Assembly: GCA_030629865.1 (NCBI GenBank)
Contig: DAOVOC010000002.1
Span: 1 to 32,125, forward strand
DNA from: a bacterium
GTDB taxonomy: Bacteria; Babelota; Babeliae; Babelales; GCA-2401785
Direction of reading: 5' to 3'
Length of the DNA stretch: 32,125 bases
The translations under genes and the position numbers were made by a program. The notes beneath the pieces are model-generated. The model saw nothing but the letters and a program-made list of their open reading frames with translations. It was not told the origin of the DNA and did not search any database. Below, in pieces: positions 26,219 through 32,125 of this stretch. Positions within the stretch are counted from its first letter, which is position 1. Each line of letters starts with the position of its first letter.

Positions 26219-27520
26219 ATGAAACGTAATGTAAGCTTGCTTAAAGCCTGTTTAATTGTTACCAACCTAATGGTCGGAGCTGGTGTTTTTATTAACATCA
26301 AGCCACTTACGGCGTACGCGGGTCCATGGGGATTTCTTGGATATCTAATTGGCGTTGTCATTTTTCTTCCCGTTATCATTAGTCTTTCTACACTTGCCTC
26401 AATCCATGCCGTTGCCGGAGGCCTTTTAGTCTATGGCAAAGAATATTTGCATTCGGCTGCTGGATTTTTGAGTGCTTGGTCGTATTTTGTTGGAAAATCA
26501 GTTTCTGCTGCTTTGCTTTCTTACGTTCTGATTGCTCCTCTTTATATGAATTGGCCAGCTGTTCACTTTGTTCCACAATGGGTTTGGACTTATGGATTTA
26601 TGGTCTTTATCGTGCTTTTAAATATCGTTGGAGTTCGTCTTGGTGGACATATCCAGTGGTTATTTACCGCGATAAAAATTGTTCCGTTTGTTGCCGTTAT
26701 CAGTGCTGGTGCTATGCGTGGTGGTTGGGCTGCTGGTGGACTTTGGAGCATGAGCTACACTCCTGATATTATTAGCATTGTGCCAATTGCTCTTTTTGCC
26801 CTTTCTGGCTTTGAAGTTATTTGTAGCATTGGACACATGATAAAAAATCCAGAGCGCAACGCTCGTATTGCTTCTATAGGAACTGCATTGGTCGTTGCGG
26901 CGGTTTATGGCCTTTTTCAGTTTTGCACTTATGTTTTGGCTGGAGATGGTCTTGCAATGGCAATCAAACCACTCGAATATATTGCTGCTCACTTGCCTAA
27001 TGGTATCGGAAACATAATCGATGATTTTATGTTGGCGTCAGTTTTTTCCGGAGCGTTTAGCATCATTACTAATAATTGTTGGAATTTGTATGCGCTTGCA
27101 AAAGAAGATTATTTTCCAGGTTCAAAATTTCTTACAAGACTTACTGGTACAGGTGTTCCGTGGCTTGCTTCGTTTGTTCAGGTTGCCGTTGCTTGTGTTA
27201 TTTTGAGTATTTCTGTTGACCAAATTTCGCTGCAAAACATGTCGGTATTCGCCATGGTTCTTGCATTCTGGATTAGTACGATAGCTGCATTTGTAGCATT
27301 TTGGAAAAACCCTAAAATTTCTTGGATTATTCCAGCTATTGGGATTGTTACTTGTGCATACATTTTATTTTTGTGTTTTCAGAGGCTGATTGAATTTGGA
27401 GTTTCGATTTCATTTTTGTCTGTTTATTTATTTGGAGTTGTCGTCGCGCTTGCAAAATATCTTTGGGATAAGAAGAATAACTCAAAAAATGTTCTACCAT
27501 CTCCATTAAATAATAATTAA
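26219..27520 (+). CDS. APC-superfamily amino-acid permease
   Basis: A 433-residue integral membrane protein with about 12 hydrophobic segments. The first carries the substrate-site motif GAGVF, and the sixth region has ALFALSGFEV followed by KNPERN, a standard APC-family signature (F-x-G-F-E ... KNP-x-R). It probably imports amino acids or exchanges them across the inner membrane; the substrate cannot be read from the sequence. In a bacterium depending on a host, uptake of amino acids next to a tRNA synthetase gene would make sense, but the 88-base gap shows no proof of an operon. The start lies one base after GGGGGGAG, the same short-spaced arrangement as at 3140. Confidence 0.9.
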   Translation: MKRNVSLLKACLIVTNLMVGAGVFINIKPLTAYAGPWGFLGYLIGVVIFLPVIISLSTLASIHAVAGGLLVYGKEYLHSAAGFLSAWSYFVGKSVSAALLSYVLIAPLYMNWPAVHFVPQWVWTYGFMVFIVLLNIVGVRLGGHIQWLFTAIKIVPFVAVISAGAMRGGWAAGGLWSMSYTPDIISIVPIALFALSGFEVICSIGHMIKNPERNARIASIGTALVVAAVYGLFQFCTYVLAGDGLAMAIKPLEYIAAHLPNGIGNIIDDFMLASVFSGAFSIITNNCWNLYALAKEDYFPGSKFLTRLTGTGVPWLASFVQVAVACVILSISVDQISLQNMSVFAMVLAFWISTIAAFVAFWKNPKISWIIPAIGIVTCAYILFLCFQRLIEFGVSISFLSVYLFGVVVALAKYLWDKKNNSKNVLPSPLNNN

Positions 27521-27680
27521 AAATTCTATTTATCTCGAATAACTTTGTTTCAGGTTTAATCTGGTAAGCTCGAATCCATTTTCCCGTCAGCACCGCAAAC
27601 AATTTGGTCAGGAGTAGGTGCCAAAGATTGTGTTTTTTCATCAGATTTATTAAAGAAAATAAACAAAAGGAGAATGGGTG
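27521..27680. other. Spacer between permease and IS30, with a possible gene-end remnant
   Basis: No complete gene is visible. On the - strand, 27680 down to the TAA at 27556 reads as a plausible protein C-terminus (hydrophobic ILLLFIFF, then SLAPTPDQIVCGADGK) with no start, cut by the insertion element. It may be the tail of a disrupted gene, or chance. No clear terminator was found after the permease. Confidence 0.2.
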
Positions 27681-27702
27681 AATTGAAATCCCAAGTGCGA
27701 CA
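27681..27702 (+). repeat. IS30 left inverted repeat
   Basis: AATTGAAATCCCAAGTGCGACA, the mirror of the right end with two mismatches (C/T at two sites). It stops 5 bases before the transposase stop codon. Confidence 0.85.
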
Positions 27703-27707
27703 AAAAC

Positions 27708-28602
27708 CTATCCGATAACGACTCCAGTTTCTTCAAAAAACACTTGCGCAGGCGTCTTAAATTCAAGAGATTTTCGAGGTCTGCTATTTAGCTTACTCAT
27801 AATGGTAAAAATGTCGTTATCAGTTATGAATTCGAAGCTACTTCCCTTTGGAACATATTGCCTGCAAAGACCATTGGTGTTTTCATTCAAACCGCGCTGC
27901 CATGGGGAATAAGGGTCTGCAAACTAAAATTTTATACCGAGTTTTTTGGCAACCTGCTTGTGATATGCAAATTCTGTTCCGTTGTCACTTGTGATTGTAT
28001 GGACATATTGTTTGATTTTGTTTAAAAAAAGCACTAGTGCATCAGCAACATTTTGGGCAGTATTGCGCAGGACTTTTGCTAAAAACGTTAGTTTGCTTTT
28101 ACGATCCACGATGCTAACAATAGCACCGTTATGGTTTTTGCCGATAATTGTGTCGACTTCAAAATCACCAACTCTGCATTTGCGGTTTACTGCTTCTGGA
28201 CGCTTATCTGTCAAAATCCTGTCTTTGATAATTACGCGTTTGCAGGCCTTGCCAAATATATGAGTAGATGGTTTTAGGACTAATTTGTGTAATATTTTCT
28301 CGTTTAAGGTAGCCGCTGATTTGTTCAGGACTCCACTGATCGTTAGTAAGTTTTTTCTTGATAAATGATAAGAGCTCATGGCTGAGTTTGTATGGGAACG
28401 CTCGTGTAGCACGTCTTCGCAATGCCATTAGATTGGCCTGCTTATGGCGATAACCGCGCTTTCCGCGATTGCGTTTCAGTTCCCTGTAAACGGTTGATTT
28501 GTGGATTTTTAGGGCTCTAGAAATATATGGCACTGAATGGTTTGCTTGTAAAAGTGTTTTAATCTGACATCTTTGATCATATGTGAGCTGTTTATAAGCC
28601 AT
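27708..28602 (-). pseudogene. IS30-family transposase, frameshifted and with an internal stop
   Basis: ATG 28602 follows AAGGAG at a 9-base distance. The N-terminus is an IS30 helix-turn-helix (YDQRCQIKTLLQ, STVYRELKRN). After SPKTIYSYI the frame breaks near 28260, and the coding text resumes in another frame as KRVIIKDRILTDKRPE. The DDE catalytic core follows with FEVDTIIG (first Asp), TSDNGTEF (second Asp) and NENTNG (Glu). An in-frame TAG at 27924-27926 sits just before FADPYSPWQRG, where relatives usually have Tyr. The linker between the DNA-binding and catalytic parts looks shorter than usual, which suggests a deletion as well. The enzyme should be inactive unless both faults are bypassed. 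Confidence 0.88.
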
Positions 28603-28620
28603 ACTGTGCAACTCCTTTTT

Positions 28621-28672
28621 GTGGAAAATGGATGAGCTGCACAAAGCCTATAGGCAGCTCTCTTTTTTTCCA
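28621..28672 (+). terminator. Hairpin with T-run inside the IS end
   Basis: GAGCTGC / GCAGCTC arms (28634-28640 and 28654-28660) are followed by TCTTTTTTT, the form of a Rho-independent terminator on the + strand. An outer stem GTGGAAAA / TTTTCCAC encloses it. It lies upstream of the transposase start and reads against it, so it could stop transcripts crossing the element toward tkt. Confidence 0.55.
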
Positions 28673-28677
28673 CAAAA

Positions 28678-28699
28678 TGTCGCACTTAGAATTTCAATT
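28678..28699 (-). repeat. IS30 right inverted repeat
   Basis: TGTCGCACTTAGAATTTCAATT, the reverse complement of the left end at 20 of 22 positions. Confidence 0.85.
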
Positions 28700-28702
28700 T
28701 AA

Positions 28703-28843
28703 GATTTGTATAAATGGACAGATACGAATTTAGGTAAGGGGATTCTTGAAGCTAGAAAAATACAAATCCCACCCTATAAATCTATTGTGTATAAATCCAA
28801 AAAAGATTTTAAGAAAAAGAAGCCTATAAAAAGAAAAAAGTGA
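28703..28843 (+). pseudogene. C-terminal remnant resembling an HU/IHF-type DNA-binding protein
   Basis: An open stretch of 46 codons plus TGA begins right at the IS edge, without a start codon. Its second half, ARKIQIPPYKSIVYKSKKDF, lines up well with the C-terminal strand and helix of HU proteins (pattern K-I-x-I-P-x-x-K-x-V-x-F-K-x-x-K-x-L-K), followed by a Lys-rich tail. The N-terminal two thirds of HU are missing here and are not found on the other side of the IS, so a deletion accompanied the insertion. It was too short to be noted by length alone. The HU assignment is by eye and moderate. Confidence 0.4.
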
Positions 28844-28945
28844 ATCATTAGTGGCAAAAGAGTGAACCCAAATGCATTGTGTTTATTGTTCTAAGTGTTC
28901 AAAAGCACAGTACAAAAGATATAGCGTGTCAGCCTATGCTAAAAT

Positions 28946-28980
28946 GCTAACATAACTAAATATCGTTACAAATAGTTAGC
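28946..28980. repeat. Inverted repeat upstream of the transketolase gene
   Basis: GCTAAC and GTTAGC arms 23 bases apart, 14 bases before the start of the transketolase gene, with a second pair (AACTA / TAGTT) inside. This could be an operator or a weak 5' leader hairpin. The rest of 28844-28994 shows no gene and no clear promoter. Confidence 0.3.
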
Positions 28981-28994
28981 GTAGTGAGTGTGCC

Positions 28995-30869
28995 ATGGAG
29001 AAAATAGAAACTTTAAAATACCGTGCAGCGCAGTTAAGAATTGATTCAATCATGGCAACAACTGCAGCTGGTTCTGGACATCCAACATCGTGTCTTTCTG
29101 CTGCAGACATTGTTGCAGCGCTTTTTTTCGATGTCATGAATTTTGATCCGCAAAAATATTATGAACCAGAAACCGATCGGTTCATCCTTTCTAAGGGCCA
29201 TGCGGCGCCACTTTTGTATTCAGTTTTTAAACAGCTAGGTGTTGTTGTTGACCAGGAACTTCTAAAATTGCGTGATTTTGATTCTCCGCTCGAAGGGCAT
29301 CCTACCTCTCGCTGCCCACTTGTAGAAGTTGCAACCGGTTCGCTTGGGCAAGGTTTAGCTGCTGGTGTTGGAATGGCATTAAGTGCAAAAAGACGCAAGC
29401 AGCCTTTTAATACTTACGTTTTACTTGGAGACGGTGAACTTGCAGAAGGATCAAATTGGGAAGCGGCAGGGCTAGCTGCGCAATATAACTTAGATAATTT
29501 GATTGGCATTGCTGACTGCAACAGGCTTGGTCAAACAGGAGGCGTTGCTTTTGACCACGATGTAGAAAAAGTTGCTGCAAAATTTGAAGCGTTTGGTTGG
29601 AAGATACACTGTGTCGATGGACATAACTTGCAGGAACTGTGCAATGTTTTGCGCCAAGCAAAAAACAATAGCCAAAAACCGTCGATGATTATTGCAAAAA
29701 CATTTAAAGGCAAAGGTGCTTCTTCTATTGAAGATAAAAACGGTTATCATGGAAAAGCGCTTAGCCAAGAAGATGCGCAAAAGACTATCGAAGAAATTAA
29801 GGCTACGATTACAAATTTTGATGGTTATAAAAAAAGCATTCCGATGCCTTTAAATGTTACAATTCCGGCAAAACCTGAACAAAAATTGGATATATCTATT
29901 TGTATTGACCAAAGCCCTGATTTTGTTGAACTAGAGAAAGAAATGGCAACGCGTAAGGCGTTTGGAATTGCGCTACGAGACCTTGGCCATGAGTGTAAAG
30001 ATGTTGTTGTTCTGGATGGCGATGTTGGTAATTCAACTTTTACTCAAATATTTGCTGAAGAGTTTCCCGATCGCTTTACTCAGTGCTTTATTGCAGAGCA
30101 AGCCATGGTTGGCATCGCAACTGGCATGTCAACGCGTGGTGATATTCCTTTTGCAGCATCGTTTGGAGCGTTTTTAACTAGGGCACACGACCAAATTCGT
30201 ATGGCCGGAGTTGGTAGGAATGTGCTAAGGCTTTGTGGCTCTCATTCTGGCGTTTCTATAGGGTTTGACGGTCCTTCGCAAATGGGGCTTGAAGATTTGG
30301 CAATGATGCGCTCAGTTCCAAATTCTGTTGTTTTATATCCAAGTGATGCTGTTTGTGCATACAAGCTTGTGGAAAAAATGGTGAATTATCACGATGGTAT
30401 TTCTTACATGCGTACAACGCGAGCTACAACACCTGTTTTGTATAAAGCGTTAGAAGAGTTTGAAATTGGGCATTTTAAATTGTTGCGCAGGTCAGACTCA
30501 GATAGGCTCGTTATTATTTCTGCAGGTATAACTTTGCATGAATCGCTTAAAGCCTATGAAATGCTGAAAAAAACGAATGTTGATGTTGCTGTTATTGATT
30601 TATATTCAATAAAGCCAATTAATAAAGAAGCGCTCATCGAAGTTGTCAAAGCGTGTGACCGTAAAGTTTTGACAGTCGAAGACCATTATGCAGAAGGTGG
30701 TTTGTCAGAAGCGGTTCGATCAGCTTTAGCTGGCCAAGAGGTTCAAGTTGTTAGTAAGGCAGTCGAAAAATTACCACGATCTGGTAGCCCAGAAGCGTTG
30801 ATGAAGTATGCTTGTATAGATTCTGATTCAATTTGTGACCATGTACGCAAGATACTTAATCTTGAATAA
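28995..30869 (+). CDS. tkt: Transketolase, animal-type
   Basis: Thiamine-diphosphate enzyme of the non-oxidative pentose phosphate pathway; it moves two-carbon units between sugar phosphates and so links ribose-5-phosphate to glycolysis. The 624 residues form one complete chain. The N-terminus has AAGSGHPTSC and DRFILSKGHAAP; the cofactor motif GDGELAEGSNWEA is at about 145. The middle domain has DGDVGNSTF (about 341), the catalytic-Glu region FIAEQAMVGIA (about 366) and GSHSGVSIGFDGPSQM (about 416). Length and these motifs match the roughly 620-residue branch that contains vertebrate transketolase, rather than the 660-residue E. coli type. The ribosome binding site is weak. hisS follows 11 bases later. 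Confidence 0.95.
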   Translation: MEKIETLKYRAAQLRIDSIMATTAAGSGHPTSCLSAADIVAALFFDVMNFDPQKYYEPETDRFILSKGHAAPLLYSVFKQLGVVVDQELLKLRDFDSPLEGHPTSRCPLVEVATGSLGQGLAAGVGMALSAKRRKQPFNTYVLLGDGELAEGSNWEAAGLAAQYNLDNLIGIADCNRLGQTGGVAFDHDVEKVAAKFEAFGWKIHCVDGHNLQELCNVLRQAKNNSQKPSMIIAKTFKGKGASSIEDKNGYHGKALSQEDAQKTIEEIKATITNFDGYKKSIPMPLNVTIPAKPEQKLDISICIDQSPDFVELEKEMATRKAFGIALRDLGHECKDVVVLDGDVGNSTFTQIFAEEFPDRFTQCFIAEQAMVGIATGMSTRGDIPFAASFGAFLTRAHDQIRMAGVGRNVLRLCGSHSGVSIGFDGPSQMGLEDLAMMRSVPNSVVLYPSDAVCAYKLVEKMVNYHDGISYMRTTRATTPVLYKALEEFEIGHFKLLRRSDSDRLVIISAGITLHESLKAYEMLKKTNVDVAVIDLYSIKPINKEALIEVVKACDRKVLTVEDHYAEGGLSEAVRSALAGQEVQVVSKAVEKLPRSGSPEALMKYACIDSDSICDHVRKILNLE

Positions 30870-30880
30870 AAGGGTTTTTA

Positions 30881-32122
30881 ATGAAAATTTCAAGAATCCG
30901 TGGAACGGAAGACAAAATTGATTTAACATTCAAAAATTTTATTTGCGAAAAAGTGCGCACTTTACTTTCAAATTACAATTTTTCAGAAATCGAGACACCG
31001 ATAATAGAACCAGAAGAACTAATTTGCCGCTCTTTAGGTCAAGAAACTGACGTTGTTACAAAAGAAATGTTTCGTGTAACGGCCACCGGGAACGAAAAAA
31101 TGTGTCTGCGGCCAGAAGCAACTGCTTCAACTACGCGGGCGTATCTTGAAAATAAAATTGAAGAAAAGCCCTGGAATGTGTTTTCGATCGGCCCAATGTT
31201 TCGGCATGAACGCCCTCAAAAAGGTCGTTGGAGGCAGTTTGACCAAATTAATATAGAAACTATTAATGCTAGATCGATAGGGCATGATGCTCAGTTTTTA
31301 GCAATGTTGGAACGATTGTTTTCAGAAATGTTCAAACTTTCTGACTATGTTTTAGCAATCAACTTTTTGGGAACACTCGAAGAACGCAGAGCTTATCGTG
31401 AAAATCTAAAAATATTTCTTGAAAAGCACAAAGAAATTATTTGTGAAACATGCTTGGTGCGTAAAGATAAAAATCCGCTTCGGGTACTTGATTGCAAATC
31501 TCCAATTTGCCAAAAGATTTATGAAAATGCTCCGGTTTTGACAGATCAGCTGGGCGCAGAATCCCAAAAACAATGGGATACATTCAAAGAATATCTGAAA
31601 ATTCTTTCCATAAGCTTTATCGAAGATCCAAAGCTTGTTCGTGGGCTTGATTATTACGAAGGCGTTGTGTTCGAATTTTCGTCACCGCATCTTGGAGCTC
31701 AAAGTTCTTTTGCAGGTGGTGGGCGGTATGAGCTTGCGACCGTTTTTGAGGCAAAAGAGCCTGTTCCGTCATTGGGAGTTGGTATTGGATTTGGCCGTCT
31801 GAGAATGTTGATTGAACAGAATGCAAAACTTCTTTCTATCCCACAAAAGCCTGCTTTAAATCTTATTATTCCGATGACAGAAGAGCAGCAACCAGTTGCA
31901 TTGTTGCTTGCCGAATCGCTTAGGCACCATGGCAAATGTGTGCAGATTCTCTTTGACTACAGTAAGCTGCAAAAGATGATGAAAAAGGCAAATAAAATGG
32001 GTGCTAAGCATGTTCTCATTATAGGCGAAGATGAGCAGGCTTTTGGAAATGTTACTGTTAAAGACATGGTGAGCGGTGCAAATCAAACTGTTGCGCAAAG
32101 TGAAGCATTTAAGGTTTTGTAA
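30881..32122 (+). CDS. hisS: Histidyl-tRNA synthetase
   Basis: Charges tRNA-His with histidine (class II synthetase, cytoplasmic dimer). The 413 residues are complete, with a normal N-terminus (ISRIRGTEDK), motif 2 FRHERPQKGRWRQF at about 106, the histidine-specific LVRGLDYYEG at about 253, GGGRYE at about 279, and motif 3 near GVGIGFGRLRM. A C-terminal anticodon-binding domain follows, from about 325 to the end. AAAGGG lies 6 bases before the ATG. The 11-base gap after the transketolase gene indicates one operon. The gene ends 3 bases before the window end. No unusual residue was seen in the active-site motifs. Confidence 0.97.
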   Translation: MKISRIRGTEDKIDLTFKNFICEKVRTLLSNYNFSEIETPIIEPEELICRSLGQETDVVTKEMFRVTATGNEKMCLRPEATASTTRAYLENKIEEKPWNVFSIGPMFRHERPQKGRWRQFDQINIETINARSIGHDAQFLAMLERLFSEMFKLSDYVLAINFLGTLEERRAYRENLKIFLEKHKEIICETCLVRKDKNPLRVLDCKSPICQKIYENAPVLTDQLGAESQKQWDTFKEYLKILSISFIEDPKLVRGLDYYEGVVFEFSSPHLGAQSSFAGGGRYELATVFEAKEPVPSLGVGIGFGRLRMLIEQNAKLLSIPQKPALNLIIPMTEEQQPVALLLAESLRHHGKCVQILFDYSKLQKMMKKANKMGAKHVLIIGEDEQAFGNVTVKDMVSGANQTVAQSEAFKVL

Positions 32123-32125
32123 TAA

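Larger units (their letters stand above)
27681..28699 (-). mobile_element. Degenerate IS30-family insertion sequence
   Basis: An element of 1019 bases bounded by 22-base inverted ends that differ at two positions and containing a broken IS30-type transposase. Size and content fit the IS30 family. The bases next to the two ends (gtg on the left, taa on the right) show no obvious target duplication, so either the true ends are slightly inside or the flanks have rearranged. It lies beside an HU-like gene remnant. Confidence 0.85.

Noticed and set aside
27560..27600. Text resembling a tRNA T-arm (AGCTCGAATCC)
   Set aside because: No acceptor, D or anticodon arms can be folded around it on either strand.
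28872..28955. Short ORF with a C-x-x-C-x-x-C motif (MHCVYCSKCSK)
   Set aside because: It has no ribosome binding site and is only 27 codons; a zinc-ribbon remnant is possible but cannot be supported.

Overview
The window is an AT-rich bacterial segment, read in full on both strands. It combines very large secreted proteins carrying eukaryotic-type domains (MIR, farnesoic-acid-methyltransferase-like), an ATAD3-like membrane AAA+ ATPase, an animal-type transketolase, an amino-acid permease, two aminoacyl-tRNA synthetases and a decayed IS30 element. This mix suits a host-dependent bacterium; my best guess is Dependentiae/TM6 (Babeliae). That placement is inference from protein style only.

Region 1 (1-12941, + strand) holds three tandem paralogues of giant export-directed proteins. 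The first is cut by the window edge and only its last 1037 residues are visible. The next two (3140-7915 and 8025-12941) are complete, about 1600 residues each, and start with signal peptides. Each complete copy has a conserved N-terminal module, one or two MIR-like beta-trefoil regions, three FAMeT-type beta-sandwich domains and an unnamed, very conserved 70-residue block. A 31-codon ORF with an excellent ribosome binding site lies between them; its stop overlaps the next start.

Region 2 (13025-23256) is a cluster of membrane or secreted proteins. On the - strand is an ATAD3-like AAA+ ATPase. On the + strand are two small paralogous membrane proteins, two long proteins with an acidic head, a Gly/Ala-rich membrane segment and a basic coiled-coil tail, and a protein with a Met/Gly-rich tail. 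Nearly every gene from 1 to 23256 encodes an N-terminal signal and/or a membrane segment, and none has an obvious metabolic role. This is the best candidate here for an undescribed, possibly host-facing system.

Region 3 (23257-32125) is housekeeping: alaS, an APC-family amino-acid permease, a degenerate IS30 insertion with intact inverted ends next to an HU-like gene remnant, then tkt and hisS 11 bases apart, probably one operon. Short palindromic repeats (core TCCGGGATGACA) lie on both sides of the Met/Gly-rich gene, and one seems to be translated as part of its signal peptide. No rRNA, tRNA or CRISPR array was found.
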